Translations under genes and position numbers: made by a program
In this document: positions 32,225-41,096 of the stretch, piece by piece
Layout of the letters: each line of letters starts with the position of its first letter
How positions within the stretch are numbered: position 1 is the first letter of the stretch
Notes under the pieces: model-generated
What the model was told of the DNA's origin: nothing
The model's database searches: none
Seen by the model: the letters and a program-made list of their open reading frames with translations, nothing else
Assembly: GCF_007004645.1 (NCBI RefSeq)
Contig: NZ_ML660020.1
Coordinates: forward strand, 1 to 64,000
Origin: Aliiroseovarius halocynthiae
Lineage (GTDB): Bacteria; Pseudomonadota; Alphaproteobacteria; Rhodobacterales; Rhodobacteraceae
DNA: 64,000 nucleotides
Direction: 5' to 3'

Positions 32225-34471
32225 ATGGCAGAAAGCCAGACAAGCGACAGTCGAAAGCTTTTGGTCAGCCTACGCGAGACCCTTGCGGCAGCGTCGGAAG
32301 GGCAAGAGCGGCTGGACCGCATCACATCCTTGATTGCTGAAAGCCTTGGGGTCGAAGTGTGCTCGATCTATCTGTTTCGGGATTCCGAAACGCTGGAGCT
32401 GTGTGCGACGGAAGGGTTGAAGGCAGAAGCTGTGCACCAGACGCGCTTGCGTGTGGGGGAAGGCCTGGTGGGGCGCGTGGCGCGTTCGGGCCGTGTGGTG
32501 AACACCGCAGACGCGCCATCGGAACGCGGGTTCCGCTATATGCCAGAAACCGGAGAAGAGATTTATTCCAGCTTTGTGGGCGTACCGATCCAACGCCTTG
32601 GTGAAAAGCTGGGCGTCCTGGTTACTCAGTCGAAGGATTCTCGCGCCTTCTCGGCTGACGAAATTTACGGCATCGAAGTTGTCGCTATGGTTCTGGCGGA
32701 AATGACCGAACTGGGTGCCTTCGTTGGTGAAGGCGAAGCGATGGGTGCGTTGCATCAGAGGCCCGCAACCTTCAAGGGCGGGATCGGTCAGGAAGGCGCG
32801 GCCGAGGGCCGGGTGTGGCTGCATGAACCGCGCGTGGTGGTCACCAACCCGGTGGCAGATGACCCGGATGTGGAACTGACGCGCCTTGTCGATGCCGTTG
32901 ATACGTTGCGCGTGTCCGTGGACGAGATGCTCGAAAACTCGCGTACGACAGACAAAGAGCAGATGCAGGTACTGGAAGCCTATCGGATGTTCGCCAATTC
33001 CAAAGGCTGGATGCGTCGTATGTCCGATGACATTGCGCGGGGTTTGTCGGCGGAAGCCGCGGTCGAGAAAGAGCAATCCGCGGCGCGTGCACGAATGAGC
33101 CAGGTGCCTGACGCCTATCTGCGCGAACGGTTGCATGATCTGGATGACCTGTCCAACCGCCTGCTGCGCATTCTGACCGGGCAAGGCAAGGATACCGGCG
33201 CCGAGATGCCCGAGAACCCTATCCTGATTGCCACCAACATCGGGCCGGGTGAACTGCTGGAATATGGACGTGGCTTGAAAGGGATCGTGCTGGAAGAGGG
33301 CTCGGTCGCAAGCCATGCGGCAATCGTCGCACGCGCGTTTGCGATCCCGCTGATCATTCAGGCAGGCCATATCGCGACCGAGGCCTTGAACGGCGATCAC
33401 ATTCTTGTCGATGGCGAAGCGGGCGTGGTGCATCTGCGCCCCGAGGACACGATCATCACCGCGTTTCGTGACAAGATGGCGATGGAAGCAAAGCAACAGG
33501 AACGCTATCGCAGCTTGCGCGACAAGCCGGCGATGGGAAAATGCGGCACCGAGGTCAAATTGCATATGAATGCGGGCCTGATGGCGGATCTGCCATCGTT
33601 GGAAAGCTCGGGCGCTTCTGGCGTGGGGCTATTCCGCACAGAGCTTCAGTTTCTGACCGTAGACCGTATTCCACGCCGCGGCGATCTGGCTGCGACCTAT
33701 GCCCGCGTGATGGATGCAGCAAAAGGCAAACGGGTGACGTTCCGCACGCTCGATATTGGGTCTGACAAGGTGCTTCCCTATATGAACCCTCTGGACGAAC
33801 CGAACCCTGCCTTGGGGTGGCGTGCGATCCGGGTTGGGCTGGACAAACCGGGCGTCATGCGAATGCAATTGCAGGCGCTGATCCGCGCCGCGGCTGGGCG
33901 CTGCCTGACCGTGATGTTCCCTTTCATCGCGCAGCTGGATGAATTCCGCGACGCGCGTGAAATGCTGCTGGCCGAGATCGAGCGTGAACGCACGCTTGGG
34001 CATATCCTGCCCGACAAAGTCGAGATCGGCGCGATGCTCGAGACACCCTCGATGGTGTTTGCCCCGCAACAGTTCTTTGAGATGGCCGATTTCATCTCGA
34101 TCGGGGGCAATGATCTGAAGCAGTTTTTCTATGCAGCGGATCGCGAAAACGAACGCGTGCGTCGGCGGTATGACACGCTGAATGTCTCATTCCTGAACCT
34201 GATCGAAGAAATTGTGACGCGGTGCGACGCCGCGCGTACGCCCTTAAGCTTTTGTGGCGAAGATGCGGGTCGTCCTCTGGAAGCGGTCTGTTTTGCCGCC
34301 CTAGGCATGCGGCACTTGTCGATGCGGCCTGCCTCGATCGGACCTGTTAAAAGCTTGATAAGACGTACCAATCTTGAAGATCTGCGCGACGTGATCGACG
34401 AAGCACGTCTGTCAGGAGAGCAATCCGTGCGCCCAACAGTCAAAGCGTGGCTAATTGCGAACGCAGCCTAA
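32225..34471 (+). CDS. ptsP: Phosphoenolpyruvate-protein phosphotransferase PtsP (EI-Ntr)
   Basis: The 748-residue protein has an N-terminal GAF domain (~20-155), a linker helix domain, the phosphohistidine swivel domain with H364 in G-S-V-A-S-H-A-A-I-V-A, and a C-terminal PEP-binding TIM barrel with C677 in S-F-C-G-E-D-A-G. It starts the nitrogen PTS cascade (PtsP to NPr to EIIA-Ntr), which regulates rather than transports. Start 32225 gives the usual family N-terminus. The frame extends ~130 codons upstream, but that part is not protein-like. Confidence 0.92.
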   Translation: MAESQTSDSRKLLVSLRETLAAASEGQERLDRITSLIAESLGVEVCSIYLFRDSETLELCATEGLKAEAVHQTRLRVGEGLVGRVARSGRVVNTADAPSERGFRYMPETGEEIYSSFVGVPIQRLGEKLGVLVTQSKDSRAFSADEIYGIEVVAMVLAEMTELGAFVGEGEAMGALHQRPATFKGGIGQEGAAEGRVWLHEPRVVVTNPVADDPDVELTRLVDAVDTLRVSVDEMLENSRTTDKEQMQVLEAYRMFANSKGWMRRMSDDIARGLSAEAAVEKEQSAARARMSQVPDAYLRERLHDLDDLSNRLLRILTGQGKDTGAEMPENPILIATNIGPGELLEYGRGLKGIVLEEGSVASHAAIVARAFAIPLIIQAGHIATEALNGDHILVDGEAGVVHLRPEDTIITAFRDKMAMEAKQQERYRSLRDKPAMGKCGTEVKLHMNAGLMADLPSLESSGASGVGLFRTELQFLTVDRIPRRGDLAATYARVMDAAKGKRVTFRTLDIGSDKVLPYMNPLDEPNPALGWRAIRVGLDKPGVMRMQLQALIRAAAGRCLTVMFPFIAQLDEFRDAREMLLAEIERERTLGHILPDKVEIGAMLETPSMVFAPQQFFEMADFISIGGNDLKQFFYAADRENERVRRRYDTLNVSFLNLIEEIVTRCDAARTPLSFCGEDAGRPLEAVCFAALGMRHLSMRPASIGPVKSLIRRTNLEDLRDVIDEARLSGEQSVRPTVKAWLIANAA

Positions 34472-34663
34472 GAGCAAATATTTTTGACTCTGATCGCAGC
34501 GTTAGGCGAATCTTCAGACTATTGGAACAATAACAGAACGGCACTGCGGACATTGGGGATCGGTCATCTCATCCGGCACCTCAATCGGTTCGCATAATGG
34601 AATATCATACCGGGTGTCGGTGCTGGACGCAGTATCTGGTCCGACCCGGAAAAGGAGAGGCCC

Positions 34664-35032
34664 ATGCTGTTTCGTGTTCTTTTTACCGGCGTATTCACTG
34701 GCACCATCGGTGCCACCGCCGCATTCTCGCTAGGTCTGGGTGTATTCCCCGCCTTTGCTGCGTACGTGCTTTTCGGTGCACTTGCTGTGATTGGATTGGG
34801 CGTTCTGGTACTTGCATCGCCGCAGCGACCAACACCTTCGCGCCAATGGCCGTCGAGCAAATCGAGGGTCGATCGCACCACACATGTTTGGCATCCACTG
34901 TCGATTAACCGCCGCGCCCCTTACTGGCAAGAACGGCTTGAGCGTATGGCACGACAAACCATCGGCGCACAAGCGAAGCCCGCTGCGGTGTGTGTATTCA
35001 CTTCAGTCCGCCGTGATCAGCCGGATTTCTAA
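34664..35032 (+). CDS. Small hypothetical protein with two membrane helices
   Basis: The 122-residue protein begins with two close hydrophobic segments (residues ~3-27 and 29-50) and continues with a basic, proline-rich cytoplasmic tail. AAGGAGAGG sits 5 nt before the ATG, so it is likely translated. No known domain. It converges with the acetyltransferase gene and has no evident operon partner. Confidence 0.6.
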   Translation: MLFRVLFTGVFTGTIGATAAFSLGLGVFPAFAAYVLFGALAVIGLGVLVLASPQRPTPSRQWPSSKSRVDRTTHVWHPLSINRRAPYWQERLERMARQTIGAQAKPAAVCVFTSVRRDQPDF

Positions 35033-35053
35033 ACAGGGCTGGTGCGGTGCGGC

Positions 35054-35554
35054 CTAGGCTCCATCGTACCGTCGGACCTTTCCGGCAACGCCGCGCCATG
35101 CGCCGTTTCCTTGGCTAAAGGCTAGAACTCGATCAGGATTGGTCGGCGGCGGCATAACCACTCCATCCAACTGGGTAAAACCAAAGCGCTGATAATATGG
35201 CGCGTCTCCAACCAACACCACGCGCTCCCAGCCAAATTGAGCTGCCACCCCAAGGCTTTGGCGGATCAGTAGGCCGCCCAGCCCCTCTCCCTGCCGTGTC
35301 GGGTGCACCGCTATTGGTCCAAGCAGAAGTGCCGCATGCGTCTGATCTCCAACAATTGAAACGGGCCAATACCGGATGGCCCCAGCCAAAACCCCATCAG
35401 CATCCCGTGCAACCATAGACAGCTCGGGAATGGGCGGAACATCGTCCCGTAAACGATAAGAGGATAGCGCCTCGCGACCCGGTGCAAAGCACAGGTCATA
35501 AAGCGCCTCGACCTCCCACCAGTCATCTTGGGTTTCCTGTTCCAGATGATACAG
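35054..35554 (-). CDS. GNAT-family N-acetyltransferase, start codon unclear
   Basis: The body matches GNAT acetyltransferases: L-G-P-I-A-V-H-P-T-R-Q-G-E-G-L-G-G-L-L-I (acetyl-CoA motif A) and G-D-A-P-Y-Y-Q-R-F-G-F. The first ATG in frame is at 35416, but family-like sequence goes on upstream (D-D-W-W-E-V-E-A-L-Y-D-L-C-F-A-P-G-R-E-A-L) to a CTG at 35554, with a stop (TAG) directly before it. No ATG, GTG or TTG occurs in that stretch. Either CTG starts translation, or the 5' end is broken and only a truncated enzyme is made. The acceptor substrate is unknown. Confidence 0.7.
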   Translation of the reverse strand: MYHLEQETQDDWWEVEALYDLCFAPGREALSSYRLRDDVPPIPELSMVARDADGVLAGAIRYWPVSIVGDQTHAALLLGPIAVHPTRQGEGLGGLLIRQSLGVAAQFGWERVVLVGDAPYYQRFGFTQLDGVVMPPPTNPDRVLAFSQGNGAWRGVAGKVRRYDGA

Positions 35555-35721
35555 CTATCTGCCCCTTCTTCGTCTCGCATCGCTGCCCGCATTGGCTCGC
35601 GACCTTTTGACGTGGCCGTCTGCCGGGAAATGTATTAGGCCTGTGAACAGATCATAAGCCTATGACATCATGCGCCTTGTTGGTCTTGTATAGCGTGACA
35701 TACGACAAACGGAAGGGGATC

Positions 35722-36330
35722 ATGATGTTCTATCGGCCCGAAAATGGACATGGATTACCGCACAATCCGTTCAACGCACTGATCGTACCACGCCCGATAG
35801 CGTGGATCACAACACGAGATGCCGACGGACACGCAAACCTTGCTCCATATTCCTTTTTCAACGGCGTGGCGTATGAACCACCACAAGTGATGTTCGCAAC
35901 GACCTCAGGCAAAGAGGATCGAGGGCTTGGGAAAGATTCCCTCGACAATATCCGACAAACCGGCGTTTTCTGCGTGCATATGGTGTCAGAAGACCTAACG
36001 GATGCGATGAACATCAGCGCCAGTGGCTATGCGCGTGACGTCAACGAAATCGAGAAAGCCGGGCTGGAATGGGTGGAATGTGACACCATTAACGCCCCAC
36101 GCTTAACCGCCGCGCCTGCTGCATTGGAATGCAAGCTAACGCAGATCACCCAGCTTCCGGGCGAGGCGAACCATGTCTGTTTTGGACAAGTTACGGGCAT
36201 CCATCTGCGCGACGATTGCCTTGTGGATGGAGTGTTCGACATTACCCGCGCACGGCCTTTGGCACGGTTGGGTTATCGAGACTATTGCGTGGTACAAGAC
36301 CGGTTCGAATTGAAACGGCCCGGCGAATAG
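35722..36330 (+). CDS. Flavin reductase family protein (FMN-binding split barrel)
   Basis: The 202-residue protein has the flavin-reductase-like split-barrel layout: V-P-R-P-I-A-W-I-T-T-R-D near the start, N-L-A-P-Y-S-F-F-N at the FMN phosphate site, and N-H-V-C-F-G-Q-V-T-G-I in the second half. Members reduce FMN or act as flavin-bound oxidoreductases. ATG 35722 follows GGAAGGGG; earlier in-frame ATG at 35662 precedes non-conserved sequence. Partner enzyme not evident nearby. Confidence 0.85.
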   Translation: MMFYRPENGHGLPHNPFNALIVPRPIAWITTRDADGHANLAPYSFFNGVAYEPPQVMFATTSGKEDRGLGKDSLDNIRQTGVFCVHMVSEDLTDAMNISASGYARDVNEIEKAGLEWVECDTINAPRLTAAPAALECKLTQITQLPGEANHVCFGQVTGIHLRDDCLVDGVFDITRARPLARLGYRDYCVVQDRFELKRPGE

Positions 36331-36357
36331 CGCCCGACACTGAAACGGGGCAATATT

Positions 36358-36415
36358 AAGGGGCGCTGCCCCTCGCCCGTTCCGGGCTCACCCCGGGATA
36401 TTTGTGACCTGAAAG
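36358..36415 (+). repeat. Intergenic repeat, copy A
   Basis: A GGGGC-GCT-GCCCC hairpin is followed by a C-rich stretch and CCCCGGGATATTTGTGACC. The same layout recurs at 41025-41085. I recall similar elements after many genes in Rhodobacteraceae genomes; their role is unknown. Confidence 0.5.
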
Positions 36416-36519
36416 TGCGAAGAGGTGGAGAGCCCTGACGCGGCTCTGAGCACCCCAAGGAGCAGTAGGTCGGGGATGTTGCAGGTGTTCTCTGAATGGC
36501 CACCAATAGGGTGAAACCG

Positions 36520-36538
36520 CCCGAGGCCATGCCTCGGG
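36520..36538. other. Perfect stem-loop in the gap before the SulP gene
   Basis: CCCGAGGC-CAT-GCCTCGGG is an 8-bp stem with a 3-nt loop. No T-run follows on either strand, so it is not a standard terminator. The rest of the 36331-36641 gap holds the repeat at its left end, the SulP terminator at its right end, and no recognised gene. Confidence 0.5.
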
Positions 36539-36594
36539 CCTCCCCCAAGCCTGTCGACCGGCAGGTCGCTAGGGCGCGGGAGTGGACCGAATGC

Positions 36595-36617
36595 GAAAAG
36601 GGCGCCCGAAGGCGCCC
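36595..36617 (-). terminator. Intrinsic terminator after the SulP transporter gene
   Basis: GGGCGCC (36600-36606) and GGCGCCC (36611-36617) form a 7-bp stem with a 4-nt loop; on the minus strand TTTTC follows, about 25 nt downstream of the stop. Confidence 0.8.
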
Positions 36618-36641
36618 TGTCTTCTTGACGTATCAGTCAGA

Positions 36642-38300
36642 TCAGTGCCCGCCCAGAATGCCTGTGCGAACGGAATAGTCCACCGCGACCTCGTAGTCGG
36701 GGTCGTCATCGCTGTCGACCATCAGGTGGCCTGCTTTATTCAACAGATCATGGCAATCTCGGCTAAGGTGACGCAATTGCACCTTCTTATCCGACGCTTC
36801 ATATTTCGAAGCCACAGCTTCAATCGCTTGCAAAGCGGATTGGTCGACAACCCGCGACCGAGCAAATTCGATCACCACAAGATCAGGATCATTCTTGACG
36901 TCAAACAGTTCGATAAACCCTTCTGCGGACCCAAAGAACAGCGGGCCTTCCACGTCATAGACTTTTGCTCCGTCTTCTTCGCGCGTGACGGCGTGGATGC
37001 GGGCCGCAGCGTTCCAGGCATAGGCCAGCGCCGACACGATCACCCCGACGACAACCGCTACGGCCAAGTCCTCATAGACGGTTACAGCGGTCACAAGCAA
37101 AATGACGAAGGCGTCGGTACGGGGCACACGGCGCAGGATCTTCAACGAGTTCCAGGCGAAGGTGCCGATCACCACCATGAACATGACACCGACAAGAGCC
37201 GCCAATGGGATCATCTCGATCCAGCTTGAGGCGGCAACGATGAACAGCAACAGGAACACTGCCGCGGCGATCCCCGCGATACGGGTACGGCCACCCGAGC
37301 GAACGTTGATCATCGACTGACCAATCATGGCACAACCGCCCATGCCGCCGAAGAAGCCGGTAATCACGTTCGAGGTTCCCTGAGCGATACATTCTTGCGA
37401 CGCACCACCGCGCTGCCCAGTCATCTCGCCCACAAGGTTCAGGGTCAGCAGGCTTTCAATCAGGCCGATCGCAGCCAAGATGACTGCGTAGGGCAGAATG
37501 ATCCAAAGTGTTTCAAGTGTGAATGGCGCCAAGGCAGTGCCGTACAGCCCCTCGCCCGTGCCAAATGGATTGTGGAAGCTGGGTAGGCCACCTTTGATCG
37601 AAGCCATATCCCCCACGGTCGGCACGTCGATCCCAAAGGCAATTACAAGCCCCGCAACGACACCAATCCCGGCCAAAGGAGCTGGGATAATCGACGTGAT
37701 TTTTGGAAGCCCCCAGATGATCAACATGGTCAGACCAACAAGGCCCAACATCATATAAAGCGGCATACCTGTAAGCCATTCGCCGCCGGCAGCGCCATGC
37801 CCAGCGGCCTCGACCGTTCCCGGCACTTTGAACTGCGTCATTTGCGCTAGGAAAATCACAATAGCCAGGCCGTTCACAAAGCCCAGCATTACGGGGTGCG
37901 GCACAAGTCGGATGAACTTGCCCCAATGCATAACACCGGCAAAGATTTGCAATAGCCCCATCAGAACAACGGTTGCGAACAGATATTCGACACCATGTTG
38001 CGCAACCAGAGCCACCATGACCACGGCCAAAGCGCCCGTCGCACCCGAGATCATACCCGGACGTCCGCCGATGATGGCCGTAATCAGGCCAACCATGAAC
38101 GCAGCATAAAGGCCCACCAACGGGTGCACCCCTGCCACGAAGGCAAAGGCCACGGCTTCGGGCACAAGTGCCAGCGCCACGGTCAAGCCTGACAGAAGTT
38201 CGATCTTGATCCGTGATGGCGTCAGTTCATCGTTCGGCGACAAGCGCAGATCAGGGCGTTCGATTCGATTGGCAAAACTTGCCAGCAGGGCTCGGGCCAC
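36642..38300 (-). CDS. SulP-family anion transporter with STAS domain
   Basis: The 552-residue protein has a SulP/SLC26 membrane domain with about 12-14 segments (residues ~35-420) including L-V-P-E-A-V-A-F-A-F-V-A-G and G-L-Y-A-A-F, and a C-terminal STAS domain (~445-540: V-Y-D-V-E-G-P-L-F-F-G-S-A-E and F-A-R-S-R-V-V-D-Q-S-A). Family members carry sulfate, bicarbonate or dicarboxylates. Several bacterial proteins of this subtype are sodium-bicarbonate symporters, but the ion cannot be assigned here. A terminator follows. Confidence 0.9.
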   Translation of the reverse strand: MARALLASFANRIERPDLRLSPNDELTPSRIKIELLSGLTVALALVPEAVAFAFVAGVHPLVGLYAAFMVGLITAIIGGRPGMISGATGALAVVMVALVAQHGVEYLFATVVLMGLLQIFAGVMHWGKFIRLVPHPVMLGFVNGLAIVIFLAQMTQFKVPGTVEAAGHGAAGGEWLTGMPLYMMLGLVGLTMLIIWGLPKITSIIPAPLAGIGVVAGLVIAFGIDVPTVGDMASIKGGLPSFHNPFGTGEGLYGTALAPFTLETLWIILPYAVILAAIGLIESLLTLNLVGEMTGQRGGASQECIAQGTSNVITGFFGGMGGCAMIGQSMINVRSGGRTRIAGIAAAVFLLLFIVAASSWIEMIPLAALVGVMFMVVIGTFAWNSLKILRRVPRTDAFVILLVTAVTVYEDLAVAVVVGVIVSALAYAWNAAARIHAVTREEDGAKVYDVEGPLFFGSAEGFIELFDVKNDPDLVVIEFARSRVVDQSALQAIEAVASKYEASDKKVQLRHLSRDCHDLLNKAGHLMVDSDDDPDYEVAVDYSVRTGILGGH

Positions 38301-38457
38301 GGGGTCACCTCATTTGGGGAATTGTTCGCGATGGGGCTGTCTAACGGCTTCGGGCCTGTCGGGCAATGCCTCAGATTGCATACGGTCTTGCAAGTAATGC
38401 ATGGCGTGGCAGCAACGTGCGCGATAGGCTGCGGCCAAGACTTAGCAGGAGGCAGGA

Positions 38458-39327
38458 ATGGACACACATATCGGGATCATTGGCGGGTCGGGCATCTATC
38501 AAATGGAGGGGCTTGAAGATGCGAAATGGGTTGATGTCGACAGCCCGTGGGGCATGCCATCAGACCAGATCCTGATCGGCCGGTTGGGCGGCGTCACGAT
38601 GTCCTTTCTTCCACGCCACGGGCGCGGCCATGTTCACAGCCCCTCGGACGTCCCGTATCGTGCCAATATTGATGCCCTCAAGCGATTGGGCGTCACCGAT
38701 GTAATCAGCGTCTCGGCCTGTGGGTCTTTCAGGGAAGAGATGGCTCCGGGTGATTTTGTCATTGTGGATCAGTTCATTGACCGGACGGTTGCGAGGAAGA
38801 AAAGCTTCTTTGGATCAGGCTGCGTGGCACATGTGGGCTTTGCCCATCCGACCTGTCCGCGCCTGTCGACGGCCTGCGCAAATGCCGCGCGCAAAGCTGG
38901 TGTCACGGTCCACGAAGGCGGGACATATTTGGCAATGGAGGGGCCGCAATTTTCGACCCTTGCCGAAAGCCGGATGTATCGCGACCAATGGGGCGCACAT
39001 GTGATCGGCATGACCAACATGCCCGAGGCAAAGCTCGCCCGCGAGGCCGAGCTTTGCTATGCCTCGGTCGCGATGGTGACAGATTTTGATTGCTGGCACC
39101 CCGACCATGACGAGGTGGACGTGGCGCAGGTGATTGCGACGCTGACAGGCAATGGCGACAAGGCCAAACGCATGGTGGCAGGGCTGCCTGCACAGCTTGG
39201 CGTCGACCGCACGCCCTGCCCCCATGGATGCGATCGCGCGCTGGATATGGCCATCATGACTGCACCAGAAAAACGCGCTCCGAACCTTTTGGCCAAACTG
39301 GATGCTATTGCGGGGCGGGTGTTGTGA
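38458..39327 (+). CDS. mtnP: S-methyl-5'-thioadenosine phosphorylase
   Basis: The 289-residue enzyme shows G-I-I-G-G-S-G-I-Y at the start, P-R-H-G-R-G-H at the phosphate site, M-E-G-P-Q-F-S-T-L-A-E-S and G-M-T-N-M-P-E-A-K-L-A-R-E-A at the purine site: the MTA phosphorylase pattern. It splits methylthioadenosine, a by-product of polyamine and AHL synthesis, to adenine and methylthioribose-1-phosphate. AGGAGG precedes the start. It overlaps the next gene by 4 nt (GTGA); apt, which recycles adenine, is the third gene. Confidence 0.92.
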   Translation: MDTHIGIIGGSGIYQMEGLEDAKWVDVDSPWGMPSDQILIGRLGGVTMSFLPRHGRGHVHSPSDVPYRANIDALKRLGVTDVISVSACGSFREEMAPGDFVIVDQFIDRTVARKKSFFGSGCVAHVGFAHPTCPRLSTACANAARKAGVTVHEGGTYLAMEGPQFSTLAESRMYRDQWGAHVIGMTNMPEAKLAREAELCYASVAMVTDFDCWHPDHDEVDVAQVIATLTGNGDKAKRMVAGLPAQLGVDRTPCPHGCDRALDMAIMTAPEKRAPNLLAKLDAIAGRVL

Positions 39328-40352
39328 GCCGTCTGAACGGGATAGACATCGCCCGCTATCTGGCCTTTGTCGGGATGGTCTTGGTGAATTTCCGGCTCGC
39401 ATCCGAGGTCAGCGCCGGACCGGATGTCGGATCGCAGATCACCGACGCTTTGGAAGGCCGTGCAGCGGCTTTGTTTGTCGTATTGGCAGGCGTCGGAGCA
39501 AGCCTTGGTAAAGGCGCATGGCACCTCACCCTGCGGCGCGCGCTTTTTCTGTTTGTCATCGGCATGTTGAACATGCTGATTTTCGAGGCCGACATTCTGC
39601 ATTTCTATGCTCTCTACTTTATCGTCGCGATGGGGTTCATGCGCAGATCAAACAACACGCTGTTGCTGGGGACTGCTGGGTTCGTCCTGATCGGCTTCGT
39701 GGCACAGTTGGTGTTGGACTTCGACCGGGGCTGGAACTGGAATACGCTCAGCTATGCCAACTTCTGGACGATCGAAGGCTTTCTGCGACATTCATTCTTC
39801 AATGGGTGGCACCCCGTTTTTCCGTGGGCGGCATTTCTGCTGTGGGGCATGTGGCTGGGGCGCCAAGCGCTTGGCCGCTGGACGGTCCAGATCGCGATGG
39901 TCTTGGCGGGTGGGCTGGTGGCTGCCGCGGCACATGTCGCCAGCGCGGCCCTGATCGGTGACCCCGAGATTGGCGTATTGATGACAACTGAACCGATCCC
40001 TGCGGGGCCCCTGTACATGTTGGCAGGCGGTGCCACCGCCACCGCCATGCTGGGAGCCGTGCTTATTGCTACACCGATTTTGTTGCCCCTCCCCCTGATC
40101 CGTCGCCTGTGTGACGCCATGATTGTCTCAGGCCGCCAAACCCTGACCCATTATGTCGCGCATATCCTGATCGGGATGGGCACACTCGAGGCCTTTGGCC
40201 TGCTGGATGGTTCGCTGAAGCCCATGCAGATTTTCTGGATCTCGATCGCATATTGTGCATTTGCCGCGTTGTTCAGTTGGCTGTGGTCGCATAAGTTCAA
40301 ACGCGGGCCGCTTGAGGCCATGATGCGCCTGATCACCGAGGGAAAAACATGA
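39324..40352 (+). CDS. DUF418/acyltransferase-like membrane protein
   Basis: The 342-residue protein has about ten membrane segments and begins [21 protein letters not shown], the signature of DUF418/DUF1624-type membrane proteins, some of which transfer acyl groups. Near the end, [12 protein letters not shown] fits the DUF418 C-terminal block. GTG 39324 lies in the mtnP stop (GTGA), and the gene overlaps apt by 4 nt, so all three are coupled. Why a membrane protein sits between two salvage enzymes is not clear. Confidence 0.8.
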   Translation: MSRLNGIDIARYLAFVGMVLVNFRLASEVSAGPDVGSQITDALEGRAAALFVVLAGVGASLGKGAWHLTLRRALFLFVIGMLNMLIFEADILHFYALYFIVAMGFMRRSNNTLLLGTAGFVLIGFVAQLVLDFDRGWNWNTLSYANFWTIEGFLRHSFFNGWHPVFPWAAFLLWGMWLGRQALGRWTVQIAMVLAGGLVAAAAHVASAALIGDPEIGVLMTTEPIPAGPLYMLAGGATATAMLGAVLIATPILLPLPLIRRLCDAMIVSGRQTLTHYVAHILIGMGTLEAFGLLDGSLKPMQIFWISIAYCAFAALFSWLWSHKFKRGPLEAMMRLITEGKT

Positions 40353-40879
40353 AATCTGTCAAAGACTATATCCGCACGATCGTGGACTTCCCGCATGAAG
40401 GGATCCTGTTTCGCGATGTGACCACCCTGTTCGCCGATCCGCGCGGGTTTCGCATGGCCGTGGACCAGATGCTGCACCCCTATGCCGGGATGCAAATCGA
40501 CAAAGTTGTCGGGCTTGAGGCGCGCGGCTTTATTCTGGGCGGTGCAATTGCGCACCAGCTGACGCTGGGCTTTGTTCCCATCCGCAAGAAGGGCAAGCTG
40601 CCCGGCGCAACGCTGTCTGAATCCTATACGTTGGAATATGGAGAGGCCGTGATGGAGGTGCATGACGACGCCATCCAACCCGGCGAGAAGGTACTGCTGG
40701 TCGATGATCTGCTGGCAACAGGCGGCACGGCCGAGGCGGGGATCAAACTGATCGAACGCTTGGGCGGCGAGATTGTAGGCTGTTCCTTCATCGTGGACCT
40801 GCCGGAGCTGGGCGGACGCAAAAAACTGGAAGGCCTTGGCATGGGCGTCGACGTTTTGTGCGAATTCGAAGGGCTGTGA
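40349..40879 (+). CDS. apt: Adenine phosphoribosyltransferase
   Basis: The 176-residue enzyme carries the PRPP-binding motif [13 protein letters not shown] and the APRT-typical [12 protein letters not shown] and R-K-K-G-K-L-P-G. It turns adenine and PRPP into AMP. Placed after mtnP, it recovers the adenine released from methylthioadenosine, so the operon is a short salvage route. Length normal. Confidence 0.93.
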   Translation: MKSVKDYIRTIVDFPHEGILFRDVTTLFADPRGFRMAVDQMLHPYAGMQIDKVVGLEARGFILGGAIAHQLTLGFVPIRKKGKLPGATLSESYTLEYGEAVMEVHDDAIQPGEKVLLVDDLLATGGTAEAGIKLIERLGGEIVGCSFIVDLPELGGRKKLEGLGMGVDVLCEFEGL

Positions 40880-40960
40880 ACGCTCCATTAACCAATGGAC
40901 ACTAAGGATATTCCTGCCCGGTTGGAGTTCGGGCGCTGCTTGTGCACATGGATAACGTGC

Positions 40961-40991
40961 AACGCCCTGCCTCACCCCGGCGGGGCGTTTT
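40961..40991 (+). terminator. Intrinsic terminator after apt
   Basis: AACGCCC (40961-40967) pairs with GGGCGTT (40983-40989), with an inner CCCC-GGC-GGGG stem possible; TTTTC follows. It ends the mtnP-DUF418-apt unit. Confidence 0.65.
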
Positions 40992-41024
40992 CTTGTGCTT
41001 TCGAGGGCTCACTTTGTGAGCCTG

Positions 41025-41085
41025 AAGGGGCTTTGCCCCTCTGCGCCAAGCGCATTCACCCCAGGATATTTGAGACAAGAAAAAG
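41025..41085 (+). repeat. Intergenic repeat, copy B
   Basis: AGGGGC-TTT-GCCCCT hairpin, then a spacer and CACCCCAGGATATTTGAGAC, in the same order and at similar spacing as copy A at 36358-36415. Both lie just downstream of genes. Confidence 0.5.
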
Positions 41086-41096
41086 AAATCGCACAG

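Noticed and set aside
32270-33565. A 431-codon minus-strand frame over ptsP
   Set aside because: Shadow of the ptsP coding sequence, without any conserved motif.
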